Shown here one piece after another: positions 1 through 11,105 of a stretch of DNA of 64,000 nt; within the stretch, counting starts at the first letter, position 1, and each line of letters begins with the position of its first letter. This stretch comes from Oligoflexia bacterium (GTDB lineage: Bacteria > Bdellovibrionota > Bacteriovoracia > Bacteriovoracales > Bacteriovoracaceae). The DNA lies in contig JAAEST010000097.1 of NCBI GenBank assembly GCA_024229115.1, positions 124,001-188,000 of the forward strand, in the 5' to 3' direction. The notes below the pieces were generated by a model. The model saw only the letters and a list, made by a program, of their open reading frames with translations, searched no databases and was not told where the DNA came from. The position numbers and the translations under genes are program-made.

Positions 1-570
1 TATCCACACTCCATTGTGGAAAAGTGAGTAATCAACATTTTCTAGGAACTTTTAAACAGTAATCGACATCTTATTAACATTAACAATTTTCTTAAAATAC
101 TATTGAGAAGGTCCAATTTTGAAGAAGAAAAAGTTATTCACCTATGTGGATAAATGAGTATTCACTCTAACAACAATGTTGATAAAAAGTTTTCCACATG
201 TGAATAAAATTGTGGATAACTTTAGTCATAATTTTGAAAACAATAATGTCAAAAAAATGAAGCATTTAAATGGTGATAACTTGGTGAAAAAGACTGGGAT
301 AACTTGGGTGAATATAGAATAACAAAATAATATACGAACTGAGCAAAAGCGTTAAAGTAGTTTTACCACCATTCACTCACATCACCATTTTTTATAAGTT
401 AAGGAAATTAAAGAAGAATCGAGGGTTATTCACTTATCCACAGCTTATATTATATATATATTTATTATTAATATTATATATATACATTCTTATATTCTCT
501 GAGCCTTGCTTAAGCATAAAAAACTACTGTAAAAAATAGATAAGAAAATATTTTTTTGGAGCTTATAAAA
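1..570. other. oriC: probable replication origin (oriC), dnaA-dnaN intergenic region
   Basis: No gene lies in this 570-base stretch. It holds exact DnaA boxes (TTATCCACA or complement) at 145-153, 211-219 and 434-442, near-boxes (TTTTCCACA, TTATTCACA types) at 16-24, 134-142, 190-198, 199-207 and 426-434, and a truncated box at 1-9. An almost pure A/T tract at 445-484 directly follows the 434-442 box and would suit as the unwinding element. The region lies just before dnaN, where dnaA-dnaN origins are found in many bacteria; dnaA itself would be left of the window. The boxes and A/T tract are seen directly; origin function is inferred. Confidence 0.8.
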
Positions 571-1683
571 ATGCAAGCAGTAGTAGAAACTCAAGTCTTA
601 CGAGAAGCCGTTAATAAGGTCTTATCAGTCGTTGACAAGAAGAACACTAGACCAATACTAACTTATACTTTAGTCGAAGCGAGAGGTGGCTTTCTGAGCT
701 TCTCAGCAACTGACCTAGAAGTGTCAGCAAGATTATCAGTTCCAGCTAATATTTCTGAAGAAGGATCTTTTTGTGTTAACGCTAAAAACTTAGCAGACAT
801 TTTAAGAGAACTACCAAATGGACAATTAAGTTTAGAAATCAATGAAAGTGAAAACTCACTAAAAATAAATTCAGGAAAGATTGATTTCAAATTATTAATT
901 TATAAAAACGAAGATTATCCACAATTATCTTTTTCTAATGTGGATAACCAGTTCAATATATCTTCAGATGAAATTTTAGAAATTATTCAAAAGACTTCAC
1001 ATGCTATTTCAGCTGATGAAACTAGATTGTACTTAAATGGTATTTTCCTTCAAGAAATTGATTCTAAGTTAAGAGCCGTAGCAACTGATGGTCACAGACT
1101 TTCTTTAATCGATACAGAAGTAGACAACATTCATAACGACAACCTAGTTAACGGGATAATCATTCCAAGAAAAGGCGTTGTAGAGCTTAAAAAGCTAGCT
1201 GAAACATCAGAAGCTCCTATTACTCTTTCAATGGATGAAAGTTTTCTATACGCTCAAGCAGGTGAAGAATATTATTTAAGTGTTCGTTTAATCTCTAGAG
1301 AATATCCAAAGTATCAAGCAGTCATACCAGCTAAAACAAGCTTTCTAATGACTGCAGATAAGAACACACTTTTCAATGCTGTTAGAAGAATTAAAATTAT
1401 GTCTCATGAGAAATCAAATGGGATTAGAGTTAATTTAACTCCAGGTGAATTAACAATTACGGCCAATCACCCTTCTCTAGGTGATGCACGTGAAAAAATT
1501 AACGTGAATTACGATGGGAAAGAAATGGAAATTGGTTTCAACGCAAAGTACTTAATTGATACTTTATCTATCGTTGATGATGGAGAGATTTCTTTTGAAT
1601 TAAATAATGAAATTTCACCAGTAGTTGTTAAGCATGCTAATCACCCTAATTACTTAGGGATTATCATGCCTTTAAAACTTTAG
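571..1683 (+). CDS. dnaN: DNA polymerase III beta sliding clamp
   Basis: The 370-residue product is the ring-shaped processivity clamp that holds the replicative polymerase on DNA. Its length is typical, and it shows three clamp-fold repeats, the central AVATDGHRL-type motif and the C-terminal P-x-LGIIMPLKL-like end. I chose ATG 571 over a TTG at 556 because the TTG overlaps the Shine-Dalgarno GGAG at 558-561, which sits nine bases before 571. It opens a dnaN-recF-gyrB-gyrA run. Two exact DnaA boxes lie within its codons (915-923 and 939-947). Confidence 0.97.
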   Translation: MQAVVETQVLREAVNKVLSVVDKKNTRPILTYTLVEARGGFLSFSATDLEVSARLSVPANISEEGSFCVNAKNLADILRELPNGQLSLEINESENSLKINSGKIDFKLLIYKNEDYPQLSFSNVDNQFNISSDEILEIIQKTSHAISADETRLYLNGIFLQEIDSKLRAVATDGHRLSLIDTEVDNIHNDNLVNGIIIPRKGVVELKKLAETSEAPITLSMDESFLYAQAGEEYYLSVRLISREYPKYQAVIPAKTSFLMTADKNTLFNAVRRIKIMSHEKSNGIRVNLTPGELTITANHPSLGDAREKINVNYDGKEMEIGFNAKYLIDTLSIVDDGEISFELNNEISPVVVKHANHPNYLGIIMPLKL

Positions 1684-1693
1684 TTATTAGCCT

Positions 1694-2797
1694 ATGCATT
1701 CATGGAAGATTAATAAATTACAGGTAACTAATTTTAGAAATCTTCAGCCTGATGTTTTAGAGTTTAGCGATAGTATTAATTGCATACTAGGTGAAAACGG
1801 AAACGGTAAAACTAATATTTTAGAAGCCCTTCACGTTTTAATTAAAAGAAAATCATTTCGTAAAAACGCAAGTTTTCCACAATATTTAGGAATTGATGGG
1901 GAAAGCCCTGAAATATATTTTTCTTCTGTCTTCAAAGACGAAAATGAAAACAAAATGCCTTGTTCAGGCAAAATGAGAGATAAAACTTCTGAATGGTATC
2001 TTGATGGTAAACCTTCAAAGCGTAAGCTTGATGTAGGAATAGTTTTTATTAATCCTTTTGATAGTAACACTTTCCATTTAACGCCAGCTTTTAGAAGAAA
2101 TTGGGTAGATTCTCACCTCTCACAAGTATCAGACGTTTACAAGAAGTTATTAAGCCAATACACGCAAATGCTGAGGTTTCGTAATAACTTACTTAGCAAA
2201 AAACCAAACAAGTTTAGAGAGCAAATTTTGGCCTCTGATCCACAGTTCATAAAAGCGTCAATTGAGCTAACAAATATGAGAATTGATTTTCTCAATCAAA
2301 TTAATCCATTTATCACAGAAACATTCTTCAAAATCTTTTCAGAAGAACATGAATTGATGATTTCAATTGATTCAAAAGTTGCTGGAAGTTCGGAAGAATT
2401 TCTTCAAAAAATACTCCAGGAAAATTTCGAAAAAGACATCATAATTGGTCATACGAGTTACGGAATTCATAAGGATGACTATGTGCTTCTTTTTGACGGT
2501 TTAAATTCGTTTGATTATTGCAGTTTAGGCCAACAAAAGATGTCTTATTTGAGTCTATTATTTGCCTATATAGAGCTATTTAGGTATAAATTTAAGACTT
2601 TTCCAATTGTACTTATAGACGACGTTTCGGGGGAATTAGACAGGTTTAGATGGGGTCGATTAATCGATTATTTAGAGACCTCAAAATTCCAAGTTTTAAT
2701 CACCACTGCGAACGAAGAATTTAAGAAAGAATTGGAAAAAATTGAAGGATCCGTAAAGTTTTTTGTCACTAACGGATCGACTCAAAAATTGTCTTAA
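1694..2797 (+). CDS. recF: DNA replication and repair protein RecF
   Basis: The 367-residue SMC-like ATPase acts with RecO and RecR to load RecA at single-strand gaps. Visible motifs are Walker A GENGNGKT (about residues 33-40), the SLGQQKM signature near 276 and the Walker B segment IVLIDDVSGELD near 305. Length is normal for RecF. It starts 10 bases after dnaN, so the two are probably co-transcribed. Its partner recR lies in the same window at 50584. Confidence 0.95.
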   Translation: MHSWKINKLQVTNFRNLQPDVLEFSDSINCILGENGNGKTNILEALHVLIKRKSFRKNASFPQYLGIDGESPEIYFSSVFKDENENKMPCSGKMRDKTSEWYLDGKPSKRKLDVGIVFINPFDSNTFHLTPAFRRNWVDSHLSQVSDVYKKLLSQYTQMLRFRNNLLSKKPNKFREQILASDPQFIKASIELTNMRIDFLNQINPFITETFFKIFSEEHELMISIDSKVAGSSEEFLQKILQENFEKDIIIGHTSYGIHKDDYVLLFDGLNSFDYCSLGQQKMSYLSLLFAYIELFRYKFKTFPIVLIDDVSGELDRFRWGRLIDYLETSKFQVLITTANEEFKKELEKIEGSVKFFVTNGSTQKLS

Positions 2798-5278
<2,481 letters not shown>

Positions 5279-5289
5279 AAGGATTTAAA

Positions 5290-7749
5290 ATGAGTGAAAA
5301 TAATGAAAATCAAACACCATCGAATGTAGCACCGGTATTCATTCAAGATGAAATGAAGTCGTGTTACTTAGATTACGCTATGTCAGTAATCATCGGTCGT
5401 GCACTTCCTGATGTTCGTGATGGACTAAAGCCAGTTCACAGACGTTGTCTGTATGCTATGCATAGCCTTGGTAACTATCACAATAAACCATTTCTAAAGT
5501 CTGCCCGTGTTGTTGGTGACGTTATTGGTAAGTATCACCCACATGGAGACTCGGCTGTTTATAATACAATTGTTCGTCTAGCTCAGGATTTCTCTATGAG
5601 ATATCCACTGGTAGATGGTCAAGGTAACTTCGGTTCAATTGACGGTGACTCAGCAGCAGCTATGAGGTACACGGAAATTAGAATGAAGAAACTTTCAGAA
5701 GAAATGCTGAAAGATCTAGATAAAGAAACAGTAGATTGGGCACCTAACTACGATGATAGTTTAAAAGAACCACAAGTTCTTCCAACTAAAGTACCAAACC
5801 TTTTAGTAAATGGTTCAGCTGGTATTGCAGTTGGTATGGCCACGAATATTCCACCACATAATCTTGGTGAAATTATGAATGGTTTAATTGCATTAATTGA
5901 TAACAGAGAAATGACTGTTGGTGATCTAATGCAAATTATCCCTGGTCCTGACTTCCCTACAGCGGGAACAATTCACGGAACAGAAGGAATTAAGTCTGCC
6001 TATCACACTGGAAAAGGTGTTGTTCAAATTAGAGCAAAAACTGATATTGAGGAATTTGGTCGCGAAAGAGAAAGAATCGTTGTGACTGAACTTCCTTACC
6101 AAGTTAACAAAGCAAAACTTATTGAAAAGATTGCTGATCTTGTTAACTCAAAAACAATTGAAGGTATTTCAGATATTCGTGATGAATCTTCAAGAGAAGG
6201 AATCAGAGTTTGTATTGAACTTAAGAAAGGTGAAATTGCGAACGTAATTTTAAATAGATTATATAAGGCAACTCAGCTTCAAACTTCATTTGGTATTATA
6301 TTCTTATCAATTAATAATGGTTCACCGAAAGTAATGGATATCAAAGAACAACTTCTTTGTTTCATTGATCACAGACGTGAAGTAGTTATCAGAAGAACAG
6401 TATTTGAACTTAAGAAAGCTAAAGAGAAAGCTCATATCTTAGAAGGTTTAAAGACAGCTGTTGAAAATATCGATGAAATTGTTGAATTAATTAAAAAGTC
6501 AGAAGGTCCTGCTCAGGCGAAAGAAAAGTTAATGAGTAAATACTCATTATCTACAATTCAGTCTCAAGCTATTCTAGACATGAGACTTCAAAGACTTACT
6601 GGTCTTGAAAGAGATAAGATTATTGCTGATTATGAAGCAATTATGAAAGAGATTGCTCGCTTAGAAGAAATTCTTGGAAGTGAAGATCTTATCAAAGGAA
6701 TTATCAAAGACGAATTTACAGACATTCTCGAAAACTATGCAGATAAGAGAAGAACTGAAATTGTTGGTAAGGCCGATGAAATTCAAATTGAAGATCTTGT
6801 AAAAGAAGAAGACGTTCTCGTTACGATTACTCATAAGGGTTATATTAAGAGAATGAGTATGGATACTTATAGAACTCAAAGACGTGGTGGTACTGGTGTA
6901 AAAGGTGCTTCATCTACGGACGATTTCTTTACAGATATCTTTACTGCAAATACTCACTCTACACTCTTCTTCTTTACAACAAGAGGAACAGTATTTAGTA
7001 AGAAAGTTTATACAGTACCTGAGGGAACAAGAACTTCTAAAGGTAGAAATATTGCAAACTTAATTAATATCCCTGCGGGTGAAAAAATTAAGGAAGTTAT
7101 TTGTATTCCTAATAAAGATGATCTTGATAACAAGTTCTTAATCTTTGCTACTAAAAAAGGACTTGTTAAGAAAACAGCGTTAAGTGAATATAAAAATGTT
7201 AAGCAATCAGGTCTTAAAGCAATTAAAGTACAAGATGGAGATTCTATTATTAACGTTAGAGTTAGTGATGGAACTAAAGATGTTCTTCTCTGTGCTACAT
7301 CAGGGAAAATTATTAGATTTGATGAAACTGATGCAAGACCGATGGGAAGGGTTTCTCAAGGGGTTAAAGGTATTTCAATTGATGGTGAGGAAGAAATCAT
7401 CGGTATGGAATTAATTGATGACTCTGTTGAAATTCTTTCAGTAACAGAAAACGGCTACGGTAAGAGAACAAGTGCTTCTCAATATCGTAAGCAGACTCGT
7501 GGAGGGAAAGGTATCCTGGCCATGAGACTGACAGATAAAAATGGATTAATCACAGCTATTAAACCTGTTCATGAAAATGATGATCTTATGATTATTACGG
7601 ATAAGGGCCAGGTTATTAGAACTAAGATTTCAGGAATTAGCTTAATGGGAAGAACAACTCAAGGTGTTCGTATCATTAGACTTAAATCAGATGAAAAAGT
7701 GGTAGCTGTTGAAAAAATTATTGAAGAAGATGAAGGTACTGAAGAGTAA
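5290..7749 (+). CDS. gyrA: DNA gyrase subunit A
   Basis: The 819-residue breakage-reunion subunit has the catalytic tyrosine in RYTEIRM, the winged-helix HPHGDSAVY region and a GyrA-box-like [10 protein letters not shown], followed by six-blade beta-pinwheel repeats and an acidic tail. In the region that governs quinolone sensitivity, Ser83 (E. coli numbering) is kept but Asp87 is replaced by Asn ([11 protein letters not shown]). The gene ends just before a hairpin terminator at 7762-7790 and overlaps the first codons of the downstream lipoprotein gene. Confidence 0.97.
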   Translation: MSENNENQTPSNVAPVFIQDEMKSCYLDYAMSVIIGRALPDVRDGLKPVHRRCLYAMHSLGNYHNKPFLKSARVVGDVIGKYHPHGDSAVYNTIVRLAQDFSMRYPLVDGQGNFGSIDGDSAAAMRYTEIRMKKLSEEMLKDLDKETVDWAPNYDDSLKEPQVLPTKVPNLLVNGSAGIAVGMATNIPPHNLGEIMNGLIALIDNREMTVGDLMQIIPGPDFPTAGTIHGTEGIKSAYHTGKGVVQIRAKTDIEEFGRERERIVVTELPYQVNKAKLIEKIADLVNSKTIEGISDIRDESSREGIRVCIELKKGEIANVILNRLYKATQLQTSFGIIFLSINNGSPKVMDIKEQLLCFIDHRREVVIRRTVFELKKAKEKAHILEGLKTAVENIDEIVELIKKSEGPAQAKEKLMSKYSLSTIQSQAILDMRLQRLTGLERDKIIADYEAIMKEIARLEEILGSEDLIKGIIKDEFTDILENYADKRRTEIVGKADEIQIEDLVKEEDVLVTITHKGYIKRMSMDTYRTQRRGGTGVKGASSTDDFFTDIFTANTHSTLFFFTTRGTVFSKKVYTVPEGTRTSKGRNIANLINIPAGEKIKEVICIPNKDDLDNKFLIFATKKGLVKKTALSEYKNVKQSGLKAIKVQDGDSIINVRVSDGTKDVLLCATSGKIIRFDETDARPMGRVSQGVKGISIDGEEEIIGMELIDDSVEILSVTENGYGKRTSASQYRKQTRGGKGILAMRLTDKNGLITAIKPVHENDDLMIITDKGQVIRTKISGISLMGRTTQGVRIIRLKSDEKVVAVEKIIEEDEGTEE

Positions 7750-8533
7750 TTTCATATTTATGGGGCTAGCATTGCTGGCCCCTTTTTTTTATTCTTGCGA
7801 TTTTACGCCAAGAATTCATAAAGAAGTACTTAAGGCCCAGAACTTAATTGCCAAACAAGAATATCAAAAGGCCATTGATAATTACGAAAAAATTTTAAAG
7901 AAGAATCCTCCTAAGGAACTTAAGATTAAAGTTCTTTATCAAATTGGTGATCTCTATTCTCTTTACCTAGCTAAAAATAAAGAATCACTTAAGTATTATC
8001 GAGAAATTAAAGAAATTTCTGACTCCCCACTCTGGCTTGTAAAAACAGAAGAGAGATTAGGAGATATTTATTTTACTTATCTGGAAGATTACGAAAAAAG
8101 TAGAAAGAGCTATAAATTACTTAGTGAGTTTAGACCGAAACTTCAAAAACAAGATTTCTATAAATTTAGATATGGTCAATCGTTAATGAATCTTGATTAT
8201 CTTTTCGAAGCGGCAGAAGTTTTTACAATTATTCGTGATGATAATACGAGTGAATATAATGTTCGTTCAATTTACTACTTGGGACTTATTCAATTTCAAA
8301 ATAAGAATTGGAAAGGTGCTGTTAAATATTTAAATGACTATATAAGAAAAGAAAGAAGAAGAGATAATATTGTTCAGGCCAAATTTATAATGGCAAACGC
8401 ATACGAGACGATGGAAGAACTCAAGATTGCTTACAATATCTACTACTCTATCTTAGGTGAATACCCTAATACTGAGATCGTCTCTCAAAGATTAGAAAGT
8501 ATTTACAACAGAAGAATTGCGAGAAAGAGATAA
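7730..8533 (+). CDS. TPR-repeat lipoprotein
   Basis: The product is about 267 residues. It has a Lys-containing N-terminus, a hydrophobic stretch and a lipobox-like FYSC with Cys at residue 23, so it is probably an exported lipoprotein. The body is helical TPR-like repeats (for example [40 protein letters not shown]), resembling outer-membrane TPR lipoproteins of the BamD/YfgC type without clear identity. ATG 7730 is preferred; TTG 7709 lies deeper in gyrA, and ATG 7760 would leave a signal peptide without positive charge. The gyrA terminator is embedded in the coding sequence. The stop overlaps the next start (TAATG). Confidence 0.75.
   Translation: MKVLKSNFIFMGLALLAPFFYSCDFTPRIHKEVLKAQNLIAKQEYQKAIDNYEKILKKNPPKELKIKVLYQIGDLYSLYLAKNKESLKYYREIKEISDSPLWLVKTEERLGDIYFTYLEDYEKSRKSYKLLSEFRPKLQKQDFYKFRYGQSLMNLDYLFEAAEVFTIIRDDNTSEYNVRSIYYLGLIQFQNKNWKGAVKYLNDYIRKERRRDNIVQAKFIMANAYETMEELKIAYNIYYSILGEYPNTEIVSQRLESIYNRRIARKR
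7762..7790 (+). terminator. intrinsic terminator after gyrA, inside the next gene's signal-peptide codons
   Basis: A nine-base-pair stem (7762-7770 with 7774-7782, one G-U pair) closed by a three-base loop is followed by eight T. It lies 12 bases after the gyrA stop codon. The same bases encode [10 protein letters not shown] of the downstream lipoprotein signal peptide. By form it is a strong rho-independent terminator for the dnaN-gyrA run. Confidence 0.85.
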
Positions 8534-8733
8534 TGAAAGTTAAAGCAAGTTGGTTGAGAGTTATGGGGCTAGCCGTTTCGTTGCCTAGCACAATTTTTGG
8601 GCTGGCTTGGTTTATGATGAAGCTAGTCGAAATGGAAGTGTTTTCAAAAGGTGTCGGATTCAGTATTTTCCTTTTAGTTATAAGCTCAACTTTTTACATG
8701 ATGATTCACTATGCCCGTAATAAAAAGGATTAA
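8533..8733 (+). CDS. small AtpZ/AtpI-type membrane protein
   Basis: The 66-residue product has two hydrophobic segments (about residues 10-29 and 42-60) and a basic C-terminus. This two-helix form, placed before the F0 genes, matches the AtpZ/ATPase-gene-1 family that assists F-ATPase assembly or ion supply. Its ATG overlaps the previous stop by one base, and it overlaps the following gene by 23 bases. The family assignment rests on size, topology and position. Confidence 0.6.
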   Translation: MKVKASWLRVMGLAVSLPSTIFGLAWFMMKLVEMEVFSKGVGFSIFLLVISSTFYMMIHYARNKKD

Positions 8734-9073
8734 TTTAAGACTATTTCTGCCAGTCTCACTAGCAACTTTGCTTGTGTTTTCGCTATTTTGCAAAGGTCAG
8801 ACTGAGATTTTAGTTCTTCTAGGTGTTCATGTTGCAACGCTTATAAATCTCTATATGTTGATGTTTGTAGTTGACCGATTGCTTCTAAATCAAGAGGTCC
8901 TTGCCTCTAAAAATATCGATAAATTCAAGGTAGTTAGCTACTTTTTATTGAAGATATTTATCCTCTTTTTTGCACTCTCTTTGGGTGTACATTTCATTGG
9001 GAATAGGATAATTATAGCTCTGTTAAATTACGTAATTCAGATATTTGTGCTTGGAATTAGTCTAAAGAGATAG
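8711..9073 (+). CDS. atpI: AtpI-like F0F1 ATP synthase accessory membrane protein
   Basis: The 120-residue product has four predicted membrane helices (about residues 10-28, 32-55, 73-92, 97-117), like the AtpI (UncI) protein encoded ahead of atpB in many bacteria, which helps assemble the c-ring. Sequence identity to AtpI is not obvious by eye; position directly before atpB is the main support. It overlaps the preceding small membrane gene and lies 22 bases before atpB. Confidence 0.6.
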   Translation: MPVIKRINLRLFLPVSLATLLVFSLFCKGQTEILVLLGVHVATLINLYMLMFVVDRLLLNQEVLASKNIDKFKVVSYFLLKIFILFFALSLGVHFIGNRIIIALLNYVIQIFVLGISLKR

Positions 9074-9095
9074 ACTTTTCAGTAGGAAAACTTAA

Positions 9096-9866
9096 ATGAA
9101 AAAGCTTTTTACATTACTTATTACTTTATTAGCGATGCCTGCATTTTCAGCAGGTGGATTTACATGGTTTGGTGGACTTGCTGAGGCAACTCAAGTTAAA
9201 GGTCACGTAATCACTTTTATTTTCATCGGTGTGCTTCTAACTTTAGTTGGAATCTTCTACCGTTCAAAAATTTCTAAAGTTTCAAACGAAGTTATTCCAG
9301 ATAAAGGAATCACTTTTAGAAATATTGTAGAGCTCTATGGAAACTTCATTTATGGTCAGTGTAAGGCGATCATCGGTGAGAAAGAAGCTCCAATCTACTT
9401 CCCATTTATTGCAACAGTATTCTTAGTTATTTTAGTTTGTAACCTGATTGGTCTTATCCCGGGTTTCTTACCTCCAACAGAATACTTATCAACAACTCTT
9501 GCACTAGGTGCTTTTAGTTTCATTTATTACAATGTTGTTGGTTGTAAAGAGCAAGGTGTTGTTAACTACATCGCTCACTTTGCAGGACCTCTTTGGTATC
9601 TTGCGATTCTAATTTTCCCAATCGAAATAATCTCTAACTGTATTAGACCTCTGTCACTTGCTCTACGTCTTAGATCAAACATGATGGGAGATCACATTGT
9701 TTTAACTCAGTTCTCTGATTTAGTACCTCTAGTAGTTCCAGTTGTATTTATGATCCTTGGACTATTAGTTTCTTTTATTCAAGCATATGTATTTACTGTT
9801 TTAACCATGGTTTATATCCAAATGGCTGTCGCTCATCACGATCATGAAGAGGGACACGCTCACTAG
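9096..9866 (+). CDS. atpB: ATP synthase F0 subunit a
   Basis: This 256-residue stator protein forms the ion half-channels beside the c-ring. The essential Arg is visible in LSLALRLRSNMMGDH, together with the conserved SNCIRPLSLALRL helix and C-terminal helix VSFIQAYVFTVLTMVYIQMA. The N-terminus (MKKLFTLLITLLAMPAFSAGG) looks like a cleavable signal peptide. The C-terminus is His-rich. It is followed 39 bases later by atpE. Confidence 0.95.
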   Translation: MKKLFTLLITLLAMPAFSAGGFTWFGGLAEATQVKGHVITFIFIGVLLTLVGIFYRSKISKVSNEVIPDKGITFRNIVELYGNFIYGQCKAIIGEKEAPIYFPFIATVFLVILVCNLIGLIPGFLPPTEYLSTTLALGAFSFIYYNVVGCKEQGVVNYIAHFAGPLWYLAILIFPIEIISNCIRPLSLALRLRSNMMGDHIVLTQFSDLVPLVVPVVFMILGLLVSFIQAYVFTVLTMVYIQMAVAHHDHEEGHAH

Positions 9867-9905
9867 GAATGAGCCCAATTTTTTATAACTTTTAAGGAGT
9901 TTAAA

Positions 9906-10199
9906 ATGAAAAAATTATTAGTTGCTGTAATCGCTCTTTTCGCTGCTTCTGCTGTAATGGCTGAAGGTACTTCACTTGTACAATTCAACGAATTCTCAAA
10001 AGCACCATTCTACTTCCTAGCAATGGCTATCGCTGCTTTTGGTGGTACACGTGCTCAATCAAATGCTGCTTCTGTAGCTCTTGAAGGTATGGCTCGTAAC
10101 CCAGCTGCTGCTGACAAGCTTTTCGTACCAATGATTCTTGGTCTTGCACTTATGGAATCACTTGTGATCTTTACACTTATCACAATCTTCCTAGTATAA
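9906..10199 (+). CDS. atpE: ATP synthase F0 subunit c with signal-peptide-like N-terminus
   Basis: The 97-residue precursor forms the rotating c-ring. Residues 1-19 look like a cleavable signal peptide (ending VMA), leaving a mature protein of normal size. The ion-binding Glu is in helix 2 ([10 protein letters not shown]) and the polar loop is ARNPAAADK. Gln in TRAQSN lines up with the Na+-ligand Gln32 of Ilyobacter c, and Ser follows the Glu, but Thr67 is Leu. The helix-1 glycine motif GxGxGxG is largely lost (AFGGTRAQS). The codon use is highly biased, as expected for an abundant protein. A terminator follows at 10230. Confidence 0.95.
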   Translation: MKKLLVAVIALFAASAVMAEGTSLVQFNEFSKAPFYFLAMAIAAFGGTRAQSNAASVALEGMARNPAAADKLFVPMILGLALMESLVIFTLITIFLV

Positions 10200-10229
10200 T
10201 TTAAGCTTATTTAAATTTATATAGAAGAG

Positions 10230-10255
10230 GGCCCTCGATCAGAGGGCCTTTTTTT
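10230..10255 (+). terminator. intrinsic terminator after atpE
   Basis: GGCCCTC (10230-10236) pairs with GAGGGCC (10242-10248) around a five-base loop, followed by seven T. It ends the F0 run 30 bases after atpE, so the F1 genes are not co-transcribed with F0 here. Confidence 0.93.
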
Positions 10256-10364
10256 GCCTAAAATCTTTCAAAATAAAAATTCTTCATGATCTATCTCTCA
10301 AATTTTCAGCTGAGCATAATCAACAACTTAGTTAACTGTCCTCAAGGCCAATAATTTTCTCATG

Positions 10365-10383
10365 ACTATGATGGAGTCATAGT
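10365..10383. promoter_or_regulatory. dyad upstream of the OmpW-like gene
   Basis: A perfect seven-base inverted repeat (ACTATGA at 10365-10371, TCATAGT at 10377-10383) with a five-base spacer ends 18 bases before the ATG and just before the ribosome site AAGGAG (10389-10394). It could be an operator or a 5' leader hairpin. The rest of 10256-10364 shows nothing recognisable. Confidence 0.4.
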
Positions 10384-10401
10384 TGTTCAAGGAGAAAAAT
10401 A

Positions 10402-11016
10402 ATGACTAGAAAGTTTAAGCTAATGTTACTAGCGACTTTGGTAACAATGATGAATGTTAACGCCGATATGATGGTAAGAATGAGATCAATTAATATCATG
10501 CCTGACGAATCTGGTTCTCCAACGGTTGTTGGTGGAGATGTTCAGATTAATTCTGAGTCTGTGCCAGAAATTGATTTTACTTATTTTCTAAATGATAGAA
10601 TTGCTTTTGAGTTAATTGCAGCGACAGCAACTCATAAAGTTAAGACATATAATTCAGCTTCGAATACGAATCATGATTTAGGTGATGTTTCATTGCTTCC
10701 GCCTACCCTACTGGTTCAGTATCACCATACATTTGGAAAGTTTAAGCCTTATGTAGGTGCTGGGTTAAACTACACTTTCTTTTACGGTGCAGATCCAGGT
10801 TCACATAAGGGAATTAATTATGACAACTCATTTGGATGGGCCGCTCAAATTGGTGCCGATTATGAGTTAAGTAAGGATTTCTATGTAAACTTTGATCTTA
10901 AGCGTATCGCAATTTCAACTGATGTTCGTGTTGATCTTTATGCTGGATCAAGTATCACTGCAGACGTTGATATCAATCCTTTTATCGCTGGACTCGGTGT
11001 AGGTCACAGATTCTAG
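10402..11016 (+). CDS. OmpW-family outer membrane protein
   Basis: The 204-residue product has a signal peptide (ending VNA-D) and alternating beta-strand pattern ending in Phe (VGHRF), as outer-membrane barrels do. Segments such as PPTLLVQYHHTF, KPYVGAGLNYTFF and the C-terminal FIAGLGVGHRF match the OmpW family, an eight-strand barrel for small hydrophobic compounds. It stands alone, with a strong ribosome site, a dyad upstream and a terminator downstream. Confidence 0.88.
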   Translation: MTRKFKLMLLATLVTMMNVNADMMVRMRSINIMPDESGSPTVVGGDVQINSESVPEIDFTYFLNDRIAFELIAATATHKVKTYNSASNTNHDLGDVSLLPPTLLVQYHHTFGKFKPYVGAGLNYTFFYGADPGSHKGINYDNSFGWAAQIGADYELSKDFYVNFDLKRIAISTDVRVDLYAGSSITADVDINPFIAGLGVGHRF

Positions 11017-11031
11017 TTTCTCATTGCTAAA

Positions 11032-11064
11032 AAAGGGCCAGCATTTGCCGGCCCTTTCCTTTTA
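11032..11064 (+). terminator. intrinsic terminator after the OmpW-like gene
   Basis: AAAGGGCC (11032-11039) pairs with GGCCCTTT (11050-11057) with a partly paired inner GC; a T-rich tract follows (11061-11064). It may work in both directions, as A-rich bases also lie on the left side and the minus-strand cysteine-rich gene ends just to the right at 11106. Confidence 0.85.
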
Positions 11065-11105
11065 AAACAATAAACTAAATGAACTAGTATTCACATATAT
11101 GTGAA

